Shown: piece by piece, positions 10,000 to 22,599 of the stretch
How the letters are laid out: each line of letters opens with the position of its first letter
Position numbering within the stretch: position 1 is the first letter of the stretch
Assembly (NCBI GenBank): GCA_037039925.1
Contig: JAXRKP010000059.1
Coordinates: 245,333 to 309,332 of the forward strand
DNA from: Doris montereyensis
Taxonomy: Eukaryota > Mollusca > Gastropoda > Nudibranchia > Dorididae
Length of the DNA: 64,000 bases
Direction: 5' to 3'
Notes under the pieces: model-generated
The model's database searches: none
What the model was told of the DNA's origin: nothing
What the model saw: the letters and a program-made list of their open reading frames with translations, nothing else
Position numbers and translations under genes: made by a program

Positions 10000-12880
10000 C
10001 TCACCACGTGCTGCAAACCATTCACGCTCACAAACAATAACATTAAAGGCGACTTTTTACCAACGGCCAGAGGCAATGTCGTGGTGGTCAAGCGACGACT
10101 TATTCAAACAATATGTGGTCCAACGTTGCAGCCGTGAGCCCCGCCCTCAAACACTCACGACGGTTCTCTGTTTTGATAACAACCAACAACAACGACGAAA
10201 ATAACAACTGGGCAAGACAAACCAACGAAAACAACGCATTCCCTGAGCACATCCGAGGGGTTATGAGTATTCTCAACACCAACGAACTTAAGACTGTGTC
10301 ATTTAAACATTAACAGCTTAAGAAATAATTTTGAAGAAATTAAAACTGTTTGAGTAGATAATTTAACTGACTTTCTCACTATTTCCGATATAAAAATCGG
10401 TGAATCTTTCCGTGACGCTCTTTTCGAAGTAAAGGGTTATAAATTACAGAGACGGGACCGTGATGCCCACGGAGGAGGAATAGCCACGTGGGTGACATCT
10501 GACCTCGTGGCTTGTCGACGTAAAGAACTGGAAAGTGAACAGCTTGAAACAATAGCTTACGAAATAATGCTTGACCACTCAAAATAGCTGATTCTCGCTG
10601 TATACAGACCACCAGCAGTGACCCCGGTTTACTTCACCAAACATTTTACTAGGATAATGAAGACAGCAACGGAATCACGCGACAATATTGTTGTCATAGG
10701 AGACCTCAATTTTAACATGAAATATGTTGAGAAGTCAAAAGAACTTGAAAACCGTTGTGACATTTACGATATCAATAATGTGATAACCCAAAGTACTTGT
10801 TTCAAAAATATACACAACCCATCCCTTATTGATGTAATTCTCACTAACAAACTAAAATTGCGTGATAAACAGGTAAATTTCAGCACAGGGGTTAGCGACT
10901 ATCACAATCTTATCTCAACATGTATTAAACGAAAAATCACAAATGTAAAACTAATAAAGAAATGCTACAGAAGTTTTAAAACATTTGACTTGAAAAAAAT
11001 ACCAAGAAGATTTAGAATTTACAATGACCAGTAAGACCGATGGATTTCAAAACGATATAGATGTTATTACTCAATACGAAGGTCTCATACAAAATGTACT
11101 TTCGGTAGTAAATAAACATGCGCCAATCAAACATAGGTGCCCACATAAAAATGCTGCTGTGCCTTACATGAATAGCACACTCAGAAAGGCCATGTATCGT
11201 AAAAGAATGTCATACAACAAATACCAAAAGGATAAGAACAAAGAAAACTGGGCAACTTTTAAAGAATGTAGAAATCGTGTCACAAAACTGAAGAGAAAAT
11301 CTATAAAAATATTTTCTTGACCGCTGTTACACCGGTGTCCAAAAGAGTAGGGATTTCTGGCCCATTATAAAACCCTTTCTTTCCAACAAAATCAGATCGA
11401 GTGAGCAAAAATAATTCTGAGAAAGGATGACAAATTTGTAAATAATACACAAGAAGTGTGCAAAACTTTCAACAATTTCTTTGTCAACGTTGCGAAAGAC
11501 ATTGGTAACAGCATATAACTAGATTCAGAATTACACCCTTGCATTAAGACCATAAAAGAAAACACTCCAAAAGTACCAAACTTTGAATTTAAAGAAACTA
11601 ACCCTGAAACAATTGGAAAAATTATCAATAATTTAAATGTCAGAAAGCCAACTGGCGAGGACACAATATCTGCCAAACTCCTTAAAGCCAGTGCCCCAAT
11701 ATTGAATGAGCATATATGTGCAATATCATAAACAAGTCTATTAGAACAAGTACATTTCCAGATAAATTAAAGATTGCACAAGTAATACCACTATTTAAAA
11801 AAAATATACCCATTAGATATAAAGAATTATAGACCAGTAAGCATCCTATCTATAATTTCCAAGATCTTTGAAAAAGTCATGGCACTTCAGCTATCCGAAT
11901 ATTTTAATCATATTTTTCATAATTTTTTTTGCGATTTTAGAAAAAGCCATGGGGACAAACGATTATACTTAGACTTATATAAGACTGGAAGCTATCCTTG
12001 ATAGAAATCACTATGTCGCTGCCATATTTATGGATCTATCCAAAGCCTTTGATTGTTTGCCCCACGACATTCTTGTGCATAAATTATCGGCGTATGGTTT
12101 ATCGCAAAACTCTGTTTCTCTGCTCCAAAGTTATCGTTCAGATAGAAAGCAGCAAGTAAAGCTTGGGAGTGCTGTCAGTGTCAGTGGTTGGGAATTTATT
12201 GAAAAGCGTGTGTCCCAAGGATTCATTCTTGGTCCCTTATTATTTAATGTTTTTATTAATGATATATTTCTATTCATCAAAGAGGGAACTCTCTATAATT
12301 ATGCAAATGATAAAACATTGTCTTACAATCATCCGGATTTTGGTAAGCTTGTGGATACTCTGGAACAGGAAATCAGTGTACTAATAAACTGGTTCTACAT
12401 GAGCTGTATGCAAGCAAATCCAGAAAAAATTCCAAGCCCTTGCACGGCAAACGAACGTTTTTCAAGAAACTCATTCTTCAAACTGCCCCAGTCTCTATAT
12501 CTTGTGAAGAAACTGTCAAACCGTTAGGAATAGAGATAGATTAGCAATTAAAGTTTGATGCCCACATAAAGATAATTTGCCGCAAGGCCTCTCATCAACT
12601 CAATGTGTTGAAGAGAATCGGTAGATATCTCTCAAAACGGAACATGCCAGCTATATTTCATACGTTTATTCTTTCTAACTTTCTAACTTTTGTCCTTAAA
12701 CATGGCACTTCTGTTCGAAATCAAATATAAGGAAATATATTATTTTCTATTGAAATGTCGGTGAAAAGCCCATAATGGTTTATTAAGTTATTTCCTTTGT
12801 GACAGCTGCATGTCTCTTTTTGTAATGACAATGTATAATGTTACCGACAAAAAGAAATTTTTGAATTCAATTGAATTGAT
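10000..12880 (+). mobile_element. CR1/Jockey-like LINE with endonuclease and reverse transcriptase (degraded)
   Basis: The endonuclease domain starts near 10,300 (NSLRNNFEEIK, then GGGIATWV, ILAVYRPP, VVIGDLNFNM, SDYHNLISTC). Residues typical of the spacer (VNKHAPIKHR, YMNSTLRKAMYRKR) lie at 11,024-11,320. The RT domain runs from about 11,640 (RKPTGEDTISAKLL, NYRPVSILSIISKIFEKVM) to 12,527 (FMDLSKAFDCLPHD, SQGFILGPLLFNVFINDI, YANDKTLSY, which replaces the usual YADDxTL). The AND-for-ADD change removes a catalytic aspartate, and there are several stops, so the copy is dead. The 3' end is a short GAATTCAATTGAATTG tail near 12,860-12,880. Confidence 0.8.
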
Positions 12881-12884
12881 CATT

Positions 12885-13107
12885 CGTGGCTCACACGGGG
12901 ATTCCTGTTGACCCATGATGACCAGCCTTTCTGTCACTGCTGTGATTGCCTTTTTACCATTAAACATATTTTAATAGAATGCTCTGATCTGATCGATATA
13001 CGAAGGAAATATTATTCCGAGGGAAGCATTTACAAACTCTTTCGGAATGTTGATCTTGAAACTAGTTTTGCGTTTCTGAAAGAAATTGAAGCAAATCGAC
13101 AGATCTA
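12885..13107 (+). mobile_element. LINE C-terminal zinc-knuckle-like tail fragment
   Basis: The + strand reads a HSWLTRGFLL-like segment, then LTHDDQPFCHCCDC, FTIKHILIECSDL, RRKYY, LFRNV and FAFLKEI, ending in a stop at 13,107. This C-x2-C...H-x4-C pattern after an RNase H domain is typical of RNase H-bearing LINE ORF2 tails. It fits as the continuation of the fragment at 9,690-9,990. Confidence 0.55.
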
Positions 13108-13236
13108 GAATATTAAATACGTATCAATGTTATCACATTGGCTTTATTTTTAAAAATATTTTACAATTTTTTATGAAAACTTTGACTTTTTAAAGTGCTT
13201 TATGTTGTGCCTGCACAGTCGTCAGTAATATTAGTC

Positions 13237-13312
13237 AGCTACGAACCCTGAGATCACCGCCATGGTGGACAGGGTTACTTCAAAGAAAGAAAGAAACAAA
13301 CAAACAAACAAT
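13237..13312 (+). mobile_element. 3' module of an (AAAC)n-tailed short interspersed repeat
   Basis: It has the conserved block CTGAGATCACCGCCATGGTGG, then ACAGGGTTACTTCAAAG, and a (AAAC)n tail. The same module occurs at about 30,965-31,095, 31,495-31,660 and 38,143-38,278. Here only the 3' end is present. Confidence 0.55.
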
Positions 13313-13519
13313 GCACCAATACTAATGTTTCTAGTCTCCTTTTCGTACCACCACTGCATTCCCATGAACATAAATATTCCCTGACCAGAACATTCAAAAG
13401 CAACTACATCATGACGTGATATCAAGAACATCAACCTCGCCAAATCTAACAACGACCTTGCGAAAACACTGTTAACCCATGAGTATCCATCACAGCAGAA
13501 ACATGGAATGAGCACATTG

Positions 13520-13990
13520 TCAACACGTTGGGCACCTGTGAAATATAGAGTAAGTCTTCAAAGTAAATTACGCCCCTTGGTACTCCAAAGATGAAAAATG
13601 TTGCATAGCCGAGCGAAAGTATAAAAAAATCGGGACTGACTGCTTGCTGTGAAATTTTCAAATCACATCTCCGCGAGTGGAAGAAAGTCATCCGGAAAGC
13701 TAAATCCTCACATTTCCTTTCTAAATTCAATGAGAGAAAATCCTGCAAACATTTTTTCACTATTTGCAAAGAGCTGCTTGGTCGCGTTAAGTGCAAGTCC
13801 CTTTCAAACACTGACGTAAGCGACCTCCCAAATCAATTTGCCAACTTTCTTTTTACAGAAAAGATCGACCAAATACATGTCCGACTCAAGCTTGATCACT
13901 TCGAAAACTTTGTTGACGAAGACTCTTTCATAGGTCAGAGGCTTAATGTTTTTTGAACCGCTTCTTTTCTTTTTCGCTGTTTGGTTTGTG
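13520..13990 (+). mobile_element. LINE inter-domain (EN-RT spacer) fragment
   Basis: Across frames the + strand reads PWYSKDEKCCIAERKYKK, then REWKKVIRKAKSSHF, KHFFTICKELLG, LPNQFANFLFTEKIDQI. This is the conserved stretch between endonuclease and RT in L2/CR1-like LINEs. No complete domain is left. Confidence 0.6.
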
Positions 13991-14189
13991 ACATTCAGCA
14001 GATACGTGTGCACGAGGTCTGATATAACTACATGCGTCTCAGTCTTATTACAACATCACTTAATTTGATAAACTTTCATGTATAGAACGTAACATGTTTT
14101 TGTTTTGTTTTTGTTTTCACATTTTGTGTATTGATAAATCGATACCTTGCTTTTTGTTTTTGGTTTTTTATGTATTGAACAAATTAGTT

Positions 14190-14518
14190 ATCCGGCCCGT
14201 GGGGGGATTCAGTAGTCCAAAGGCAAGGTGTTGGCCTCTCAACCAAAAGATAGTGGGTTCGAGCCCCACAAACAGTTGGGAGATTTTCTCGAGCAAAATC
14301 AACCCCCGTAGTCCTGGTAGGTGGATCGACACTTAGTCCCATCGGAGACGGGCGATAAAAAGGAGGTCCTGTGTGTAGATCACAACACTCTGTGCACGTT
14401 AAAGACTCCTTGGCTGTTTACAGGGCAGTCCGGGCAAAATTAAAAATCCTGCCAAAACCTCCGAGATCACCTTAGTTGTGGATGTGGGTAAATCGAATCA
14501 AATCAAATATCCGGCCCG
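14190..14518 (+). mobile_element. tRNA-derived SINE with target-site duplication (family a, copy 1)
   Basis: The body spans about 14,212-14,508. A tRNA-like head ends in a B-box-like GTGGGTTCGAGCCCC near 14,258. A tRNA-unrelated body follows, including CTCTGTGCACGTTAAAGACT, and an AATCGAATCAAATCAAAT tail. ATCCGGCCCG occurs at 14,190-14,199 and again at 14,509-14,518, and the similarity extends through about 23 bp, so these are target-site duplications. A second copy of the family is at 47.95-48.25 kb. Confidence 0.8.
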
Positions 14519-14759
14519 CGGTGGGTATTCCTCAGTTACCAGGCCCACTTTGAAGAGAAAAAACGTTTGTTGATCCCTGTGCTCGAGAACACGAGGTGAG
14601 ACGTGAGTTTGAGCGTGTGAATACAAATGCAAGGAAAGTCTGTGGCCCGAATCGTGCGAAGGTAAACTCGCTCAACACAACGTAATTCTATTTTACTGTC
14701 ATCATAAACATGTACATGTACATACAGTCACACGCGGTTCCCTCAATTTAACATTGTGC

Positions 14760-16410
14760 AGAATTAATCCCCACTTCAAAAAAGTCATATTACTCAATTG
14801 GACGACTTCAGGCCTGTGACATTGACATCAATAGCCATAAAATGTATTGAAATACTTATATTGACACCATTGCGATCATTCTTTGACCCTATTCAAGACC
14901 CTTTCCAATTTGCATTCGTTGTGTTAATTTAATTGAACGTCTGAACGCCATGGCTATCATCTCAGACATCATCTCTTGATTTTTTTATTTCCACACACAG
15001 AACACAATACATGTACATGTATGTTGAATGACAAGACACTTATTCAACACATATTACAACATACACAGGATCTTTTGAGGGTTGTGTATTGTCACCAGTT
15101 CCATTCACCGTGTATACAAATGAGTGTCAAACAAATACTGAGAGGAGATTGTAAAATTGATTAAATTTGCAGATGACTCCGATGTACAGGGGTTAATGAG
15201 TTACGAAAACGATGAAATCGTGTACAGAAGCTCAATTGAATTTCTCACGAACTGTGTGACAAAAATAAACTTATTTCAAATGCGGAAAAGACCAAATAAC
15301 TAATTATTCATTTTAGGACAACGTAAGAGCAAGTTTCCCCATTGGTAATTAAAAGCAAAGAGATTGAACAGGTGTCATCTTACAAGTATCATGGTATACA
15401 TATTGCCAACCAGCTTGCCTGGCAGGTACAAGTCATTAATGTGTTTAAGAAGATAAACAAGAGGATGTTTTTTTCTTAAGAAAGTCGAGAAGTTTTTATA
15501 TTGACTGTCCTATTCTATCTCTCTTTAGCTTGTCTGCCATTCAAAGCTTGATTATTTTTTGTGTGTCATTGGCTGGGGTGACAATACTGCGTTAGGGGAA
15601 GTAACCAAAATAATTAGTGTCCTTTGAAGAGCAGAAAAACTAGCCAAAACCTCATTCAATTATTTTGACAGCCTTTTTTGATACAATGTGTTTCAAGAAG
15701 CTCTCAGCAGTTGAATCCGTTGTCAACACAAACACGAATATCAGTTAGAAACAATAGACCATCACATTATAAGACCTCATTTTTACCATATGCTATTAAA
15801 TTGCTTCCACAGTCTCAACAATTGAAGGGGTCAGTTCTATAGTGTGCCCAAGTTACAATTACGTCATTTAGAGAATAATACAAAGAAACTTTGGACTGTG
15901 GCACTGTCGGCTTTGGGAATTCAAAGTTTCAAACGGCTGTAAACGTGATCTATTTTCATCCTATCACTTTCACATTTTTCAAGAAGCATGATTTCCTTTA
16001 TTCCATAGGATTATCTCTCTGTCTCGTTTTTTGCGAAAATGGACATAGGCATACTAGTGAACCGACCCCTTCAATTAATTCGTGTGATATCTGTCAGTTG
16101 TTATTCAATATTATCTTGCTTTTACCAGCAGTTTTAAGTTTATCTTCACACAATTAGATTGATTTAATTGACATGATCATAATACAAGTTTTAAATGATA
16201 TCTATTATATACATATATGGATACATGTATAGACATATAATTGTATGTGTATATGCAATTTGTACTCGTGTATGAAGTACGACGAATTGGATATTTGTAT
16301 GTTTGTATATTGTATTCCTTTACTGCCTTTAAACAGCAACACAAAATAATGTGCATTCTTAAGGACAATAAAGTTTACTTCTTATATCTTATATCTTATC
16401 TTATCTTTGA
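14760..16410 (+). mobile_element. L2/Rex1-like LINE reverse transcriptase relic with TATCT-rich tail
   Basis: Fragments in order on the + strand include LNDFRPVALTSIAMKCIE-like residues (14,790-14,850), SPVLYT-like residues near 15,080-15,120 and a KFADDS-like block near 15,160-15,180. SSYKYHGIHIANQLAWQ follows near 15,370-15,420. Then come a CVIGWGDNTALG-like block near 15,565 and PSHYKTSFLPYAIKLL near 15,760. The 3' UTR runs to an ACAATAAAG block (16,362) and a TTATATCTTATCTTATC tail ending near 16,410. Numerous stops show it is inactive. Confidence 0.65.
16380..16410. repeat. (TTATC)n LINE tail microsatellite
   Basis: Short pentamer/heptamer tail ending the preceding LINE. Confidence 0.7.
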
Positions 16411-16619
16411 ACACACATTTTTGGACGATCACATTACTAAAGGAATCCAGTGGTGGATTATCTTTATATATGCAAACCAATGCCTGGAATTGATAACGTG
16501 ACAAGAAACTTAAAAAAGGAAAACAAACACCCCGAAACAAACGACCAAAACCCTTAAAAACAGAACGAAAAACAAATCCGCACCAAAAACAAACAACCAA
16601 ACCCAACATACCACGATCT

Positions 16620-19600
16620 TGTCACACCACGACCAAAACACCCCACAACCATAACATCCCACAACATAAACCATAACACCACACAACCATAACACACCCA
16701 CAGTCATAACACCACACAACCATAACACCCCAACAACCATAACACCCCAACAACCATAACACCACACAATCATAACACCACACAACCATAACACCACACA
16801 ACCATAACACCACACAACCATAACACCCCACAACCATAACACCCCAGAACTAAAACACCCCACAACCAAAACACCCCACAATCATAACACCTCACAACCA
16901 TAACACCCCACAACCAAAACACCCCACAACCATAACACCCCAACAACCATAACACCACACAATCATAACACCACACAATTATAACACCACACAATCATAA
17001 CACCCCACAACCATAACACCACACAATCATAACACCCCCACAACCATAACACCCAACAACCATAACACCACACAATCATAACACACAACAACCATAACAC
17101 CACACAATCATAACACCACACAATCATAACACCACACAATAATAACACAACACTACCATAAAACAACACAACCATAACACCACGCAATCATAACACCACA
17201 CAATCATAACACAACACAACCAAAACACCACACAATCATAACACAACACAACCCTAACATCACACAATCATAATACAACACAACCATAACACCACACAAC
17301 CATAATACCACACAATCATAACACAACACAACCATAACACAACACAACCATAACACCACACAAACATAACACCATACATCCATAACACCATACATCCATG
17401 ACACCATACAACCATAACATCACTCCACTATGACACCGCACAACCATATCACCATACAACCATGACGCCATACAATCATGACATCACTATAACTATGACA
17501 CACTGCACAACCATAACAACTATGATACAACCATAACACCATACAACCATAGCATAATACAACCATGACACAACCATAACACCATACAACATAGCATGCA
17601 CAACCATAACACCATACAACCATAGCATAATACAACCATGACACCATACAACTATAACACCACACAATCATAACACCACACAGTCATAGAACCACACAAC
17701 CATGACACCACACAACCATAACACCACACAACCATAACACCACACAATCATAACACAACCATAACACCACACAATCATAACACCACACATCTATGACACC
17801 ACACAACCAAGACACTACCAACCATAGCACAACACAACCATAACACCACACAAACATAACACAACACAACCATAAAACCACACAATCATAACATAACACA
17901 ACCATAACACCACACAATCATAACACCACATAACCATGATACCACACAACCATAACACAATACAACCATGACACCACACAACTACCACACCACAACCATA
18001 ACACAACACAACCATAACATCACACAATCATAACACCACACAACCATAATACCACACAATCATAACACCACACAACCATAACACCACACAACCATAACAC
18101 CACACAACCATAATAGCACACAATTATATCATCACACAATCATAACACCACACAACCATAACATCACACAACCATAACACCACACAACCATAACACCACA
18201 CAATCATAGCACAACACAACCATAAAACAACATAACACATCACAATCATAACACCACACAATTACAACACTACACAACCATAACACCACACAACCATAAC
18301 ACAACCATGACACCACACAACTGTGACACCACACAACTATGACACCACTCAACCATAGCACAACACAACCATAACACCACACAACCATAACATCACATAA
18401 CCATAACACCACACAACCATAACATCACATAACCATAACACCACACAACCATAATACCACACAATCATAACACCACCCAACCATAATACCACACAATCAT
18501 AACACAACACAACCATAACACCACACAACTGTGACACCACACAACTATGACACCACTCAACGATAACACAACACAACTATAACACAACACAATCATAACA
18601 TCACATAACCATAACACCACACAACCATAATACCACACAATCATAACACCACCCAACTATAATACCACATAATCATAACACCACACAACCATAACACCAC
18701 ACAATCATAACACCACACAACCCTAACGTAAGAACCATAAGGCCACACAACCATAATACAACACAACCATAACACCACACAACAATGATACCACACAACC
18801 ATAACACCATACAACCATAACACCATACAACGATAACACTGCACAACCATAACACCATACAACCATAGCATAATACAACCATGACACCATACAACTATAA
18901 CACACACAATCATAACACCACACAGTCATAGAACCACACAACCATGACACCACACAACCATAACACCATACAACCATGACACCATACAACCAAATCCTTA
19001 ATCAATTATGACACCGCACAACTATGACACCACACAACCATAACACCATACAACCATGACACCATACAACCATAACATCACTCAACTATGACAACATACA
19101 ACCATAACACCATACAACCATAACACCATACAACCATAACAACATACAACCATAACACCATACAACCATAACAACATACAACCATAACACCATACAACCA
19201 TAACACCATACAACCATAACATCACTCAACTATGACACCATACAACCATAACACCATACAACCATAACATCACTCAACTATGACACCGCACAACTATGAC
19301 ACAGCACAACTATGACACCGCACAACTATGACACCACACAACTATGACACAGCACAACTATGACACAGCACAACTATGACACCGCACAACTATGACACCA
19401 CACAATCATAACACACCACAACCATACTACACCATAACCACAACGCATGACAACCATAACACATCACAACCAAAACACCACATAACCATAACACATCACA
19501 ACCATAACACACCAAAACCATAACACACCACAACCATAACACATCACAACCATAACACATCACAACCATGACACATCACAACCATAACACACCACAACCA

Positions 19601-19915
19601 TACACCACAACCATAACACACCACAACAATAACACCGCACGATCATAACACACCATAAATCAATCATAACACACCACAAATCCATAACACACCACAACCA
19701 TAACACTCAACAATCATAACACACCACAACTGTAACACACCACAACCATAACACATCACAACCATAAAACACAACAACCATAACACACCACAACCATAAC
19801 ACACCCAACCACAACACACCAAAGTCATAATCCACCACAACCATAACACACCACGACCATAACACACCACAACCATAATACACTAAGACCCTAACACACA
19901 ACAACCATAACACAG
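16620..19915. repeat. 16-bp satellite array, ~3.3 kb (~200 copies)
   Basis: The basic unit is ACCATAACACCACACA (16 bp) with local variants: CCCCACAACCATAACA near 16.6-17.1 kb, ACTATGACACCGCACA near 19.25-19.4 kb, and a CACACCACAACCATAA form from 19.4 kb to the end. It is strongly strand-asymmetric (C/A-rich top strand). More than a dozen minus-strand open frames of 60-120 codons (MVVWCYGCVVLW-type) come only from the array and should not be treated as genes. Confidence 0.97.
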
Positions 19916-19929
19916 ATTGTGATAGAAGC

Positions 19930-21110
19930 ATGAAACTTAGCATATATGTTGTCCATGGGCTAGTGTTTAAAAAAAGTGAATGGGCTAAAAAATATTAAAA
20001 ATGGCCGCCAAAAATCCAAGATGGCCGCCGTATTTTACACTTTTTAACAAATATCTCAAAGAGCATGAACATTTTGATATCTATTAAAGAATGAAGGTTA
20101 TTTATGAGCATATTTGACACCTGCATGCAAAATTTCACAAAGTTCCATTGATATCTAACAGAGTTATGGCGCCTGAAAAATTGCAATAGTTTCGTGTTTT
20201 GACAAAACTATGGAAACTACGTCAAAGTTATCAAATGATAAAAGCAATATTCGATAACTTTCAAAGAATGAAAGTTGCTACACATTATGTTGTCATTTTG
20301 TATGCGGGTATCTTCTGATTGTATTGATATTTGAACGAGTTCTATCGCTTTTCATGATTTTGCTCATTATAGAAGTTTATTCAACATCACGTGAAATGTT
20401 CGTGCGTTTCCACAATTGATTGTGTGGATAAAAGAGATAATTTTAGGTTCTAATCTGAATAAAATGACATACAATTAAAATAAAACAGCTTATATATGTC
20501 TGGGATAGACGCCACATTTTATAAAAACGTGTAATTATCTTTAAAAAATACTGATATATCTACAAACATCAAAGCAAAAAGTTAAAGAATATCACATTAA
20601 ACACATGTATGTCAAAAATCACAAAGATTTATTGAAAATCAAAACAGTTATGGCCCTTGCAAAATTTACGCCAAAAATCCAAGGTGGCCGCCATATTAAA
20701 TATATTTTTAAATTATCTAAAAAGTATTAACATTTCTATATACATTAAAGAAGAAAATTATTGGTGACTATAAGTGACACATGCATGCAAAATGTCACAA
20801 AGTTCCATGCATTTTTTACAGAGTTATCGTCCCTGAAATATAGCAATGATTTCATGTTTTTGCAAAACTAGGGAAAAAACCTCAAAATTATCAAATGATA
20901 AAAGCAGAATTCCATACCATTAAAATAATAAAAGTTGTTGCACATCACATTGATATTTTTCACCCGAAATATTGTTTCATTATGATATTTTAACAAGTTA
21001 TATCACTTTTCATGATTTTGCTCATAAAAGCAGTAGGCTATATTGCAAAATCACGTAAAATGCTCGTGCGTTTCCACAATTTATTGTGTGGATTAAAGAG
21101 ATAATGTTAT
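19930..21110. repeat. Two homologous ~450-bp blocks spaced 664 bp apart
   Basis: About 19,985-20,445 and 20,665-21,105 are diverged direct copies. Both begin with an AAGRTGGCCGCC-type motif and contain TGCATGCAAAATKTCACAAA and AAATTATCAAATGATAAAAG-like blocks. Both end with CGTGCGTTTCCACAATTGAT (or close) at 20,401 and 21,065. The unit has no coding capacity and the class is unknown. It could be a tandem-prone interspersed repeat. Confidence 0.8.
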
Positions 21111-21239
21111 GTCCATATCCTGTAAATTGAGTATGTCAGGTCAGCTATTATGAAGGAGAAGAAGAAATCTGGCATTGATCAGACAAAAATATCATGCAAC
21201 ATTTAAATGTTTAAAATATTGAATTTGCTCATAAAATCT

Positions 21240-21292
21240 CTGTCTAAGTATCTGTCTGTCTGTCTGTCTGTCTGTCTGTATCTCTCTCTCTC

Positions 21293-21385
<93 letters not shown>

Positions 21386-21400
21386 CGCTGTCTGTCAGTC
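21240..21400. repeat. (CTGT)n and (CT)n microsatellite
   Basis: About six CTGT units precede roughly 50 CT dinucleotides with a single ATCT interruption. The open frames across it on both strands (LSLSLS, RERERE) are artefacts. Confidence 0.95.
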
Positions 21401-22051
21401 TCTGTCCATATATCTATGTCTGCCTGTTTCACTCTCTCAAGAATGTTTAACATTGAGAATTAAAAGTAATAGGTTGTAATACAGGTAGGCTATAATAGAG
21501 AAAAAGGGAGTTCAAGAAATCAAATAATACATAACTTCACAAGTCGGTTTTCCATCATTCTATTTTATTATTTCAATACATGCTTACACTTACATACATC
21601 ATGCACACACTATCTCTCATACATTATTTTCTCTCTTAGTAGCGTTAACAACGCCAAACTGATTTAAAGATAATCCAGCTAGACATGACACACAGTTAGA
21701 TCTACACTCAGTCACTATATTTAAAATGCTTGTACGTGGCCTAAAACCATTGGGTTCTCTCATCGTAGGCGCCTGAAGCAAACAGAGTAGGGCAGGTCTC
21801 AACAACTTCGGTTTCGATCTCATGCGCCTATGATTCGATACATGCATATTTATTAATACGAGTCAAACACATTGGAGAACTAACGAAATACCAATGTTGT
21901 CTGGAACTGAAATCAAAACACTTGCGGTGCAAACACGCTCAGCTCGCGTCGAGGGTTTCGCCCAAAAGGTAAACAGATCCCGTGACATGTGGCAGAAAAC
22001 AAAGCAGATTTATTTATAGGCAAATATGAGGCAGAAAACTCCAACTAAACA

Positions 22052-22078
22052 ACCCCCCCCCCCCCCAACCCGAGAGAG

Positions 22079-22157
<79 letters not shown>

Positions 22158-22158
22158 G
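22052..22158. repeat. poly-C, (GA)n and poly-G compound microsatellite
   Basis: A C run near 22,052-22,065 is followed by (GA)n from about 22,073 to 22,147 and a G run to about 22,158. It is a composite simple repeat with possible purine/pyrimidine triplex character. Confidence 0.9.
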
Positions 22159-22394
22159 CGAAGGACGTGAAAAATGCTGATAAGCATATTGATACTGGTT
22201 ACAGGCTCGACCGACGTTTATCTCTGAGAGCATGGAAGCTGTAATCTATGTTCAGTTGTTTCTTTCATACAAATTTTCATGTATTTTTTTTAGTAAATGA
22301 AAGCGAATAAACTATAAAGGCTTTCCGCCGACTTCTAACTGATTTTTCAAAGACCGTTTGGCTTTCAAGTTATTACATATTATCGTCTTTATGG

Positions 22395-22580
22395 ACCGTA
22401 GTTAGCTCGGTTGGTAGCACGCTTTCTTTTCAGGGCGAGGCGATAGGTGCCGACGCAGAGGTAACGGGGTTCGATCGTCATGGTGGCCAGGATTGTTTCC
22501 TGTCTGTCCCTTGTATTTGTCTTGTCTTTGTTCCTATGGGGCTTTCATATTATCTTATGTCATTATATTCACAACATATT
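22395..22580 (+). mobile_element. tRNA-like SINE head with shared 3' module
   Basis: GTTAGCTCGGTTGGTAGCAC resembles an A-box region, and GGGGTTCGATCG about 60 bp later resembles a B box. The downstream part (TTTGTTCCTATGGGGCTTTC and ATTATCTTATGTCATTA) recurs on the opposite strand near 25,500-25,548, just next to LINE copy 2. It is therefore a dispersed family rather than a functional tRNA gene; the acceptor stem does not close convincingly. Confidence 0.55.
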
Positions 22581-22599
22581 ATCCTCATAGGCCGACGTG

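Noticed and set aside
10618..12527. A cellular endonuclease/reverse transcriptase gene
   Set aside because: Stops, frame changes and a mutated YADD box mark it as a degraded LINE.
16510..19943. Many minus-strand open frames encoding Cys/Val/Trp-rich proteins
   Set aside because: Pure by-products of the 16-bp satellite; no start context, no homology, and equivalent frames recur throughout the array.
19985..20030. YY1-type binding sites (AAGATGGCCGCC)
   Set aside because: The motif differs from the usual AAGATGGCGGC core, and there is no promoter context; similarity is too weak.
21244..21453. Coding sequence across the (CT)n tract
   Set aside because: Ser/Leu or Arg/Glu runs come from the dinucleotide repeat only.
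22395..22500. tRNA gene
   Set aside because: A-box and B-box-like sequences are present but spacing and stems are poor, and the tail is shared with another repeat.
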